This document shows positions 18,371 through 25,687 of a stretch of DNA of 64,000 bases, piece after piece; the stretch's first letter is position 1, and each line of letters starts with the position of its first letter. The DNA lies in the NCBI RefSeq assembly GCF_001552275.1, contig NZ_BCQW01000005.1, forward strand, positions 1 to 64,000. The letters are read 5' to 3'. Both the position numbers and the translations under genes were made by a program. The notes below the pieces were generated by a model. That model had not been told where the DNA came from, ran no database searches, and saw only the letters and a program-made list of their open reading frames with translations. This DNA is from Amphibacillus sediminis NBRC 103570. Lineage in GTDB: Bacteria; Bacillota; Bacilli; Bacillales; Amphibacillaceae.

Positions 18371-18622
18371 ATATAGTGAAACTTCGTTCAGTAGGGGGGC
18401 GACGCATAGGATGTGCTCGTGCAGACGTTACGGCACGACGTCGCGAACTTAGTTAGATTCCTCTCTCCCCCACTGAACGTTAGTTGAACCAATCGGGCCG
18501 TTACTGGCTGTTGGATCTTCCACTTTGACATAACGTGTTCCCTTAATTCTTGTAGTGGAAACTTACAAAAGCCCTTCGATGGGGCGAGTAATCGCAGCCC
18601 CAGCCCGTTACACTGCGATAAA
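18371..18622 (+). repeat. R1 interspersed repeat, copy 5, long variant
   Basis: Full-length R1 with the GGGGCGAGTAATCGCAGCCCC hairpin module near its right end. It directly abuts the terminator of the ArsR-type gene. The 195 bases before it (18176-18370) show no gene. Confidence 0.9.
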
Positions 18623-18623
18623 A

Positions 18624-18660
18624 AAGCCGATTCTCTTATTTATCAAAGAAATCGGCATTC
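18624..18660 (-). terminator. Terminator of the ArsR-type regulator gene
   Basis: Read on the minus strand, GCCGATT and AATCGGC form a stem followed by a run of T residues at the R1 junction. Confidence 0.75.
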
Positions 18661-18682
18661 TCTTGTATTTGAGATGTTCATT

Positions 18683-19375
18683 TTACAAGTGATCTTCAGT
18701 TATGCCTAAGCATTCGCTTAAGCCCACTCTTCCCTTTTTGGTAACCTTTATCGCCCGATCAGGCAGCTTGTCAATCCAACCTAGATCTAATAACCTTATC
18801 ATCACAGCATGACCTAAAGAGCCGGCAAGATGGTATCGTCTTTCACTCCAATCAAGGCACTTTCGGGCAAAGTATCTTCTTTTTTTGCGCAATTCAGCAA
18901 GATTGATATCAAAATCATTAAAGAATTTTTCTCCCATATCTGTTACCAAAAAATTATCTTGATCTTCTATCAAATAACCTCTCTTTATAAAGGCTTCTGT
19001 TAAAGACACACCTAGCCTCCCTGCCAAATGATCATAACAAGTTCGGGCAGTTCGAATGCTTTCAGCTCGAGTGGAATCTTTTAGGGAACTAATTCGTGTG
19101 GGTGGCGCAATAACAGTCAACCTTTCTAATGCTTGAGCCACATCAGAATTGGCTAAACGATAGTAGCGGTGACGACCGTGTTTTTCTGCACGAATGAGAT
19201 TACCCTCAACTAATTTTGCTAAATGACTACTTGCAGTTTGTAACGAAATATTGGCTTTCTTCGCTAGCTCAGTTGCTGGGAGTCCATCTAACCCAAGAAG
19301 GGCATCTAACATAGCAGCTCTAGATCGATCGCCTATTAACTTTGCAACATTGGAGAAATCTGGTCTACTCCCCAT
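18683..19375 (-). CDS. ArsR-family winged-helix regulator with C-terminal extension
   Basis: A 230-residue protein. Residues about 1-90 form an ArsR winged helix (FSNVAKLIGDRSRAAMLDALLG...LPATELAKKANISLQTASSHLAKLVEGNLI...GRHRYYRL). The rest is the conserved C-terminal domain found in a subgroup of these regulators (ARTCYDHLAGRLGVSLTEAFIKRGYLI, CLDWSERRYHLAGSLGHAVMIRLL). It contains cysteines but no classical metal-binding CxC in the recognition helix, so the signal is unknown. It is divergent from the DinB-like gene with a palindrome between them, so it probably represses both. Confidence 0.85.
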   Translation of the reverse strand: MGSRPDFSNVAKLIGDRSRAAMLDALLGLDGLPATELAKKANISLQTASSHLAKLVEGNLIRAEKHGRHRYYRLANSDVAQALERLTVIAPPTRISSLKDSTRAESIRTARTCYDHLAGRLGVSLTEAFIKRGYLIEDQDNFLVTDMGEKFFNDFDINLAELRKKRRYFARKCLDWSERRYHLAGSLGHAVMIRLLDLGWIDKLPDRAIKVTKKGRVGLSECLGITEDHL

Positions 19376-19403
19376 CTTTCATCCCTCCAAAAAATATACA
19401 GAT

Positions 19404-19427
19404 ATACTTCGATTATAACCGAAGTAT
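19404..19427. promoter_or_regulatory. Palindromic operator between the ArsR-type and DinB-like genes
   Basis: Perfect inverted repeat ATACTTCG and CGAAGTAT separated by eight bases, centred in the 91-base divergent intergenic region. The position and symmetry suit binding by the ArsR-family dimer. Confidence 0.7.
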
Positions 19428-19466
19428 CCCCATGATAAAATAGTGGAACGAGGAGGAAAACTAATC

Positions 19467-19943
19467 ATGAATGTAAATGACTTAATTATTTTAAATTTTG
19501 AAGAAATCCGACGTCGTAGTATTAAAGTTTGGACATCTATCCCCGATAAGGTATTAGAATGGCGCCCAGATTCTGAAGCGATGACGTGTCAAGACATGAT
19601 AAGACACGTTCTTGAAGGAGAGTATCTTTACCATCAAATATTAGAAAATCAAATGCATTCGCCTATAAAAAATTTTTATAATCCTTATCAATCAAAACCG
19701 TTTACAACCGTTGAAGAAGAATTAGCATTTGCTCAACCTTATCGGCAGAAGTTCCTAAGCTTTGTTAAGTCACTCAGCAATGAGGAATTAAAAGATATTC
19801 TAATAGACAGGTCAGATGTTGGATATATCCGACCACTTGGCGATATGCTCCTAAGAATTGCTTATCATGAATCTGTTCATACCGGTCAACTTCTTGATTA
19901 TTTACGTACAGCCCAAGTTAGAAGGCCGAATATCTGGGATTAG
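19467..19943 (+). CDS. DinB-family (four-helix metal-binding) protein
   Basis: A 158-residue protein of the DinB/YfiT-like superfamily, which includes thiol S-transferases (for example bacillithiol-dependent) and many uncharacterised members. Three histidines at the usual places (MIRHVLEGE, then AYHESVHTGQ) would bind a divalent metal. The ATG at 19467 is chosen because GAGGAGGAAAAC lies upstream. It is transcribed away from the ArsR-type regulator and probably controlled by it. Exact reaction unknown; a resistance or detoxification role is inference. Confidence 0.8.
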   Translation: MNVNDLIILNFEEIRRRSIKVWTSIPDKVLEWRPDSEAMTCQDMIRHVLEGEYLYHQILENQMHSPIKNFYNPYQSKPFTTVEEELAFAQPYRQKFLSFVKSLSNEELKDILIDRSDVGYIRPLGDMLLRIAYHESVHTGQLLDYLRTAQVRRPNIWD

Positions 19944-20099
19944 TATTTAGATAGATTGTCTTAATTAGGGAGGGATGAGTTCGTATTTTTCTATCAAGGT
20001 GCGACGCTCCGTAATGAAGAATGACATTAGCGATAGGAATCCCGATCGACTAATCGTATTATTAACATTCATGGGTACACCCATAGTACCAGCAGATTG

Positions 20100-20283
20100 T
20101 TAAAGTGAAACTTCGTTCAGTGGGGGAGCGACGCATAGGATGCGCTCGTGCAGATGTTGCGAAATTAATCAGCTTCCTCTCTCCCACACTGAACGTTAGT
20201 TGACCGTCACTGGCTGTTGGATCTCCCACTTAGACATGACGTGTTCACTTATTTGCTTGATACAGCCAGTTACACTGCGATAA
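20100..20283 (+). repeat. R1 interspersed repeat, copy 6, internally shortened
   Basis: Keeps both R1 ends and the TTCAGTGGG/CCCACACTGAA hairpin but has lost several internal blocks, including the whole AAGTGGGAG/GGGGC part. It lies just beyond the 3' end of the lanthipeptide cluster. The rest of 19944-20332 shows no gene. Confidence 0.85.
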
Positions 20284-20332
20284 AGTAATTTTGAATGACT
20301 AACGACCCAACATAGCCTAATTCTCAAGCAAC

Positions 20333-20974
20333 TTACTCATGCCTATAGTAAAAAACCTTTTCAAAGAAATAGCATAATCGTTCAATCATGCCGGCCATAA
20401 CAATAGCAGTTGCAAATAGAAATATATAATCTCCGTATGAAGCAGCTAGTAGATCGAAATCCATTTTACTCCACATATAAGCAAGCAATGCAAAAATCGC
20501 CATTGATAAAACCATAGATAGTATGGATGCTGTGACACCCAAAACTTTCCGCAATGAGATATGTAACATACCTGCTAAGAACACAAAGATCGAGCCAAAA
20601 AAACTTACTAATATCGAGCTTAAAAGATTAAGCTCCTCTACAAAAATCTGCATAACCAACGAAATAATTGTTAAAAAAAGTAGTTGTAATAAGGAAGTAA
20701 ATAAAATAGTCAGATGTCGACTATTAATAATATCATCTCGACTTAATGGAAGGGCAGATAATTGTTGCTTCCATTTTACCTTTTCATCTTCACTACTTAA
20801 CACATAAAAGCAATTAATATTTGTTAAGGAAAACAAAAAGACAAGAATGGGGATTAAATAATTAATACCATATTGCCAAGCGAAGAGCATAGAAAGCACT
20901 AATTGAATCAATATCTCTGGAAGTTTAGCTTTTTTACTCAAAATAAGTAGATCCTTTAAGATTAAACCATTCAC
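20333..20974 (-). CDS. lanE: ABC-2-type permease, probable lantibiotic self-immunity (LanE-like)
   Basis: A 213-residue protein with about six membrane segments and no soluble domain. It overlaps the ATPase gene by four bases (ATGA), so the two form one ABC transporter. Position at the end of the lanthipeptide cluster suggests an immunity exporter that removes the lantibiotic from the membrane, comparable to LanEF(G) systems, but sequence alone cannot separate this from other small ABC-2 exporters. No separate lanG or lanI is present. The name lanE is by role. Confidence 0.7.
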   Translation of the reverse strand: MNGLILKDLLILSKKAKLPEILIQLVLSMLFAWQYGINYLIPILVFLFSLTNINCFYVLSSEDEKVKWKQQLSALPLSRDDIINSRHLTILFTSLLQLLFLTIISLVMQIFVEELNLLSSILVSFFGSIFVFLAGMLHISLRKVLGVTASILSMVLSMAIFALLAYMWSKMDFDLLAASYGDYIFLFATAIVMAGMIERLCYFFEKVFYYRHE

Positions 20975-21834
20975 GCTCTTTCCCCCCTAACAAAAAGATA
21001 AAGCAAGTCTTCCAGATTAGGGATTAACCACTCACACTTAGGATGCTTTTGTTTAAATGCCCTTCTATCTGTAACAAGGACATTCATCTTTCCGAAGTCT
21101 CTATTGAACATAAGGATGTCATTTGGGTTTATTTTATTAAAGTAATCATTCGTACAAGTAGCGATGCCGTACTTATTCAGTAATGTCTCTTTCTCTTCAT
21201 CTAATAAAATGTTACCTTGGTGGAGCAAAATAATTTGATCAGCAATACGATCAAGATCACTGATAATGTGTGAAGAAATAAAAACTGATCGTTCTTTATT
21301 CGCAACATATCTTTGTAATATATCTAAAATCTCTCTTCTTACCATTGGATCTAATCCATTTGTCGCCTCATCTAAAATGAGTAGCTTAGGTGCATAAGAT
21401 AACACTATTGCAAAGTTAAGCTTTACTTTCATACCATGACTAAAATCCTTTATTGGTTTATTAGCTGGTAAATTAAAAGTAGCTAACAATTCCTCATATT
21501 TATGATCATCCCAACGGTGAATAATTTTTTTCATAAACTTTCCTATCTCTTGGGCATTGAAAATTTCATGAAAATGGTTAGTATCAAAAATGACTGCCAA
21601 ATCCTCTTTATTCGACTTAATATTCAGATCATTTTTCTTGCCAAAAACAAGGATTTCACCACTATCTTTCTGAACTTCATTCAATATTAATTTGATAATG
21701 GTTGTTTTCCCAGAACCATTTTCTCCAATCAATCCAATTATTTTCCCCTTTGGAATATTAAGGGAGACCTTATCTAATTTGAATTCGTCATAGGTCTTGG
21801 CTACATTTTTCATGCTAATCAAATGTTCACTCAC
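20971..21834 (-). CDS. lanF: ABC transporter ATPase, probable lantibiotic immunity (LanF-like)
   Basis: A 287-residue ATPase with Walker A IGENGSGKTTIIKL (about residue 35), a degenerate signature DFSHGMKVKLNFAI, Walker B KLLILDEATNGLD and the switch His in FISSHIISD. The C-terminal 80 residues are the extension common to BcrA/YtrB-type exporters. GAGGTAAGAT stands before the start. Coupled to the permease gene by overlap and 38 bases downstream of lanT, consistent with one operon. Confidence 0.8.
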   Translation of the reverse strand: MSEHLISMKNVAKTYDEFKLDKVSLNIPKGKIIGLIGENGSGKTTIIKLILNEVQKDSGEILVFGKKNDLNIKSNKEDLAVIFDTNHFHEIFNAQEIGKFMKKIIHRWDDHKYEELLATFNLPANKPIKDFSHGMKVKLNFAIVLSYAPKLLILDEATNGLDPMVRREILDILQRYVANKERSVFISSHIISDLDRIADQIILLHQGNILLDEEKETLLNKYGIATCTNDYFNKINPNDILMFNRDFGKMNVLVTDRRAFKQKHPKCEWLIPNLEDLLYLFVRGERA

Positions 21835-21872
21835 GTTATCTTACCTCCACACATTATGATAAAATAAGCTAT

Positions 21873-24017
21873 CTACGTACTTAATTCAGATGAGAGAGTC
21901 TCAAATTCCTCTTTATTAAGATATAATTTTTTATACGTATTTGACATGTTTAAAAGTTGTTCATGACTGCCTTGGGCAACGATTTGACCTTCTTCTAAAA
22001 CATAAATAAGATCAAACTTCTCCATATCATGATATCTGTGTGAAATCATCACACACGTGACATCTGATTGAAATATTATATCCATAAAATCTCTGACAGC
22101 CCCACTATCTAATGAACTTGTCGGCTCGTCTAAAAGGAGTATTTTAGGACCATTGTACAATGCCCTAGCTGTTGAAATACGTTGGCGCTGACCTCCAGAA
22201 AAATTGGTTCCGCCTTCTGAGACAATCGTTTCGATACCTATTGGTGAGCCTTTTAGCATATCATTTATCTTTAAGGCGTTTAAAATTTCATTTAAATTAT
22301 TTATATCTTGTTTACGATAAAAGAGAATATTGTTTTTAATCGTTTCATTAAATAACTCTGCTTCTTGTAAAACGATACCTAACTGTTGTCTAATTGTTCT
22401 CCTATTCAGGCACCTTGTATCCACATCATCAATGTAAAGTGAGCCTGAGGTGGGCTGATATAGTGATGCCATTATTTTCAAGAGTGTACTCTTTCCGGAA
22501 CCGCTATTCCCCACAATAGCTACTTTAGATCCGCTCTCAATATTAATATTAATATCTTTTAAAACAAAAGGAGAGAATTTATTATATTGGAAATGGACAT
22601 CTCTTAAGCTGAGCTCGCCACTTCTTATTTGTAACGGGGTATTCCCATTATCTTCAACGTTAGAATCTATTATATCTAGCAACTTTCTAATATATATTTT
22701 CACAATACTAATATCTGAATAAGAGCCAACTAAAGACATGATTGGTGTCAAGAAAAAACCTGCTAACGTATTGAACGCTATCAATTCACCAATAGTTATG
22801 GCTTCACTTTGTACGTAACTACTACCAACTATGTATACAAAGGCTGGAAAGGCAACTTGAATCGTCGTAGGAAGATTCCCTAACAACGCATTATACTTCG
22901 CTTTAATCCCCTCATACTTCATTTGTTTATTAAAAGCTTCTTTCCACTTTGCCTTTACTGAATCTTCTACTCCAAACGCCTTAATTGTAGCAATATTTTC
23001 AACAATTTCTGTAACCATATTCTGCGTCTTAACTGAATAGATAATTTGATTTTGCTCAATGCTATTCAGTTTTTTAGTGTAAACAAGCGATAGCGTACAG
23101 ATTACTAAACCTAGTAACATAATGATCAAAGACAACTCCAAATTGAGCCGAATCATAGCAAATAAATATAGAAAGAAAAAGATCACATCAATACATACCG
23201 TTATTATCTTTTCACTTATTATTTGTCTAATGTAAGAATTTGAATTAATTCTAAATATAATTTCTCCTTTACTTCGATTATCAAAAAATCTAATGGGTAC
23301 CTTTAACAAGTGAGTTAGGATCTTAGTCAGGAGCATATCGTCCATATTGACCTGTAATTTAGTAATAAGGATTGCCCTAATAATATTCGTCAGGTAATAC
23401 CCAAACACAATAATAAAAAGACTAAAGATGTAACTACCTTGCCCTTGTAAACTTTCATAATGAATTGAGTCAGTAATACGTTGAATCATATAAGGAATTA
23501 TTAATGTAATTAACTGCAATATTATGGTAACAAATAGAAGGGACAATAACAATCTTTTATTATAATTTATTAAGTCCCTTAAAAAAGTATGGTGTTTCTC
23601 CTTTTTTTGCGCTATTTTAAGTCTACTATCTAACAATATTAAAGCTACACCTGAAAAATTATCTAAAAATTCCGTGACAGATATTTTTCTTCTTCCACTT
23701 GTCGGGTCAATGATCGTAATCTTATTTGAGACTTTTTCAATGATTACAAAATGCGTGCCCTTCCAAAAAGCTATACATGGAAAAAATTTTTTTTCCAACC
23801 CGCTAATATCGTGAATTCTTATACCTTTTGTTTTTACTTTATACGCATTTAGAATTTCACTTAATTGTAATAGGTTGTACCCTCCATTCGGGACGCCATA
23901 TTCATCCCTTAATTGGTTTAAATTTATCTTACCACCCAAATAATTTATAATCATTGCTGCACAAGCTAACCCACACTCACTATGCTCCATTTGCTCTATT
24001 AACTTTATTCTTCTCAT
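21873..24017 (-). CDS. lanT: Lanthipeptide leader-cleaving ABC exporter (C39 peptidase-ABC)
   Basis: Cuts the leader after the double glycine and exports the modified peptide. Residues 1-130 form a C39 peptidase with Gln9, catalytic Cys15 (SECGLACAA), His89 (KGTHFVIIE) and Asp104 (IIDPTSGRRK). The middle is a six-helix ABC membrane domain (about 165-440). The nucleotide-binding domain has VAIVGNSGSGKSTLLK, NFSGGQRQRISTARAL, ILLLDEPTSSLD and the MISHRYHD switch. At 714 residues it is full-length. It overlaps the reductase gene by four bases. Confidence 0.92.
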   Translation of the reverse strand: MRRIKLIEQMEHSECGLACAAMIINYLGGKINLNQLRDEYGVPNGGYNLLQLSEILNAYKVKTKGIRIHDISGLEKKFFPCIAFWKGTHFVIIEKVSNKITIIDPTSGRRKISVTEFLDNFSGVALILLDSRLKIAQKKEKHHTFLRDLINYNKRLLLSLLFVTIILQLITLIIPYMIQRITDSIHYESLQGQGSYIFSLFIIVFGYYLTNIIRAILITKLQVNMDDMLLTKILTHLLKVPIRFFDNRSKGEIIFRINSNSYIRQIISEKIITVCIDVIFFFLYLFAMIRLNLELSLIIMLLGLVICTLSLVYTKKLNSIEQNQIIYSVKTQNMVTEIVENIATIKAFGVEDSVKAKWKEAFNKQMKYEGIKAKYNALLGNLPTTIQVAFPAFVYIVGSSYVQSEAITIGELIAFNTLAGFFLTPIMSLVGSYSDISIVKIYIRKLLDIIDSNVEDNGNTPLQIRSGELSLRDVHFQYNKFSPFVLKDININIESGSKVAIVGNSGSGKSTLLKIMASLYQPTSGSLYIDDVDTRCLNRRTIRQQLGIVLQEAELFNETIKNNILFYRKQDINNLNEILNALKINDMLKGSPIGIETIVSEGGTNFSGGQRQRISTARALYNGPKILLLDEPTSSLDSGAVRDFMDIIFQSDVTCVMISHRYHDMEKFDLIYVLEEGQIVAQGSHEQLLNMSNTYKKLYLNKEEFETLSSELST

Positions 24018-24763
24018 CTAACCAAGTCTCCATTTACTCGAGAAAGTACTGATGCGAACGAATCATAGTCAAATAAATTATTCTCTTCCCAGTATCTCCA
24101 TTCGCCCTCATTAATCCCATGTTCTTTGTATAGAATCATCATTTCTTTTAGTGAGGTAAATAACGCTTCCAGTGCAGGATTAGATTCGACCCCATTCTCT
24201 AAACAATCTACAATAGAAAGACTTATAATCTCACATACTGCAGCTAGCCAATCGGGATTATTTAATTGATCAGGGTAATTTGTAGCAGCATTATACTTGG
24301 CCACTACTGTACTACCAAAGGATGTTAACACTTTATCTAAGTAATCTGCGGCGGTATCATGACCATTTGACATATTAGTGGTTAACACTGCACTACCCTT
24401 TCCTGCAAGTTTAAGGAGATGCCCCCAATATCCTATACGATCAATTAAATTTTTCATATCCGCAGAAACATTATGAACATACACAGGGCTAGCAAATATG
24501 ATAAAATCTGCTTTAATAAGTTTATCTTCAATCATATCCATGTCATCCTTATTACTTTTGATGCAATGGGCATGCTTAAAGCAATATTGGCAGCCTGAAC
24601 AATATTCGATATTAACATTACTCGGAGTAAAAATTTCATAGTTTATTTCCGTTAGCTTCTCTACCGACTCAATCACTTTCTCTGCAAAATAATAGGTATG
24701 CGATCGTTTGTGTCTTCTACTTGCTACGTATACAAATATGTTCTTCACAACCTTCGCCTCCAA
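24014..24763 (-). CDS. lanJ: Flavodoxin-like NAD(P)H-dependent FMN oxidoreductase, candidate LanJ(B) dehydroamino-acid reductase
   Basis: A 249-residue flavodoxin-fold enzyme: an early FVYVASRRHKRSHTYYFAEKV phosphate-binding loop, a YCSGCQYCFKHAHC cysteine cluster near residue 55, then FASPVYVHNVSADMKNLIDRIGYW, typical of NADPH-dependent FMN reductases. Its translational overlap with lanT places it inside the lanthipeptide operon. Flavin reductases of this general type (CrnJ, BsjJB) reduce Dha/Dhb to D-Ala/D-Abu in carnolysin and bicereucin, so the same role is likely here. This is inference; a general flavin reductase caught in the operon is the alternative. Confidence 0.72.
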   Translation of the reverse strand: MEAKVVKNIFVYVASRRHKRSHTYYFAEKVIESVEKLTEINYEIFTPSNVNIEYCSGCQYCFKHAHCIKSNKDDMDMIEDKLIKADFIIFASPVYVHNVSADMKNLIDRIGYWGHLLKLAGKGSAVLTTNMSNGHDTAADYLDKVLTSFGSTVVAKYNAATNYPDQLNNPDWLAAVCEIISLSIVDCLENGVESNPALEALFTSLKEMMILYKEHGINEGEWRYWEENNLFDYDSFASVLSRVNGDLVR

Positions 24764-24870
24764 AGGAACTATTGTTTTTTAGGTATTGATTATTACCTTA
24801 GTATTCATATAAAACTAAGTTGTAATGTAGTCATAAATTTAACGGTCATTAGCCCAGATTTTGAAGCTCG

Positions 24871-25126
24871 ATAAAGTGAAACTTCGTTCAGTGGGGGTTT
24901 CGACGCATAGGATATGCCCGTGGAGACGTTGCCTACACGACGTCGCGAACTTAGTTAGCTTCCTCTCTCCCACACTGAACGTTATTTGAACCAATCAGGC
25001 CGTTACGGGCTGTTGGATCTCCCACTTAGACATGACGTGTTCCCTTATTTCTTGAAGTGGGAGTCTTACAAAAGCCCTTAAATGGGGCGAGTAATCGCAG
25101 CCCCAGACAATCACACTACAACAAAA
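24871..25126 (+). repeat. R1 interspersed repeat, copy 7, long variant, inside the lanthipeptide operon
   Basis: A full R1 copy with the GGGGCGAGTAATCGCAGCCCC hairpin lies between the second precursor gene and the reductase gene. It is followed at once by an R2 tail (AGTGGGAGAATTCTGCTGAATGA, about 25127-25150), another R1/R2 junction. In the lan transcript it is read in reverse, and its hairpins could attenuate expression of lanJ-T-F-E relative to lanM-lanA. Confidence 0.88.
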
Positions 25127-25151
25127 GTGGGAGAATTCTGCTGAATGAATA

Positions 25152-25180
25152 AATGCTAGCGTTAATACGAGTGGTTGTGT
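25152..25180 (+). repeat. Inverted repeat flanking the lanA pair, left arm
   Basis: 29 bases beginning AATGCTAGCGTTAATA, matching the reverse complement of 25644-25672 at 28 of 29 positions. The two arms enclose both precursor genes (about 463 bases between the arms). Confidence 0.9.
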
Positions 25181-25199
25181 CTTTAGTTATTTGATTACT

Positions 25200-25397
25200 C
25201 TAGTTTTTACATTGCCAAAAAGTAAGTAATAGTGCCGATCCTGCTGTTAAAAGGAAGCAAGGCGGACCAGATAATGCAACAACCTCACCGCCCCCTTGAG
25301 ATTGTGCCATTTCCTCTAATGATAATTCCTCAAAGGACTTCCCTACCAATTTACTTACTTCATTTACATTTAAGCTTTTTCCAGAAGTTAAGTTCAT
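25200..25397 (-). CDS. lanA2: Lanthipeptide precursor, cytolysin-small-subunit (CylLS)-like
   Basis: A 65-residue prepeptide. The leader (1-36) has the class II motif FEELSLEEMAQSQGG ending in the LanT double-glycine site. Then comes GEVVAL, which has the place and look of the hexapeptide GDVHAQ trimmed by CylA in cytolysin. The remaining core is 23 residues with Cys at 5 and 21, Ser1 and Thr17. As I recall CylLS, its 21-residue core also has Cys5 and Cys21 and closes its second ring from position 17. The first ring here would run Ser1-Cys5, since position 2 is Gly. Start at ATG 25397 with an AAGGGAG site. Confidence 0.88.
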   Translation of the reverse strand: MNLTSGKSLNVNEVSKLVGKSFEELSLEEMAQSQGGGEVVALSGPPCFLLTAGSALLLTFWQCKN

Positions 25398-25416
25398 TAA
25401 AAATCGCTCCCTTCAA

Positions 25417-25626
25417 CTAACATTTCATAACAGAGTATACTACTGTGCTAACAACCACACCTGCACTACACCAACCTGAAGATACGGTTACAGTCTTCAA
25501 GCATGCTGCTGATGAGGTTGTAATCTTTGCTGCCCCACCTTGTGTTATCGCCATTTCCTCCAAAGATAAATCTTCGAATGCGCTTCCAACAAGCATATTG
25601 GTATGATTTGAACTTAGATTTTTCAA
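25417..25626 (-). CDS. lanA1: Lanthipeptide precursor, cytolysin-large-subunit (CylLL)-like
   Basis: The start is taken at TTG 25626, right after GGGAGAGGGAAAA; this gives a 69-residue peptide whose leader (KNLSSN...FEDLSLEEMAITQGG) lines up with that of the second precursor. An in-frame ATG at 25671 lies within the inverted repeat and has no ribosome site. The core after Gly-Gly is 38 residues with Cys at 11, 22 and 38, an SSAAC block, and a final Ser34-x-x-x-Cys38. CylLL, as I recall it, is also 38 residues, has an SSAAC block and closes its last ring from Ser34 to Cys38. Twelve Ser/Thr residues are available for dehydration. Confidence 0.88.
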   Translation of the reverse strand: MKNLSSNHTNMLVGSAFEDLSLEEMAITQGGAAKITTSSAACLKTVTVSSGWCSAGVVVSTVVYSVMKC

Positions 25627-25643
25627 TTTTCCCTCTCCCTCAA

Positions 25644-25672
25644 ACACAACCACTCTTATTAACGCTAGCATT
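25644..25672 (-). repeat. Inverted repeat flanking the lanA pair, right arm
   Basis: Reverse-complement partner of 25152-25180 with one mismatch. It lies in the short gap between the lanM stop codon (25688) and the first precursor gene. Confidence 0.9.
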
Positions 25673-25687
25673 ACTATAATTTGAAAA

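Noticed and set aside
25671-25673. ATG-like start of lanA1 15 codons upstream of the chosen TTG
   Set aside because: It lies in the inverted-repeat arm, has no ribosome site, and would add a hydrophobic stretch not seen in class II leaders; the TTG start aligns with the sister leader.
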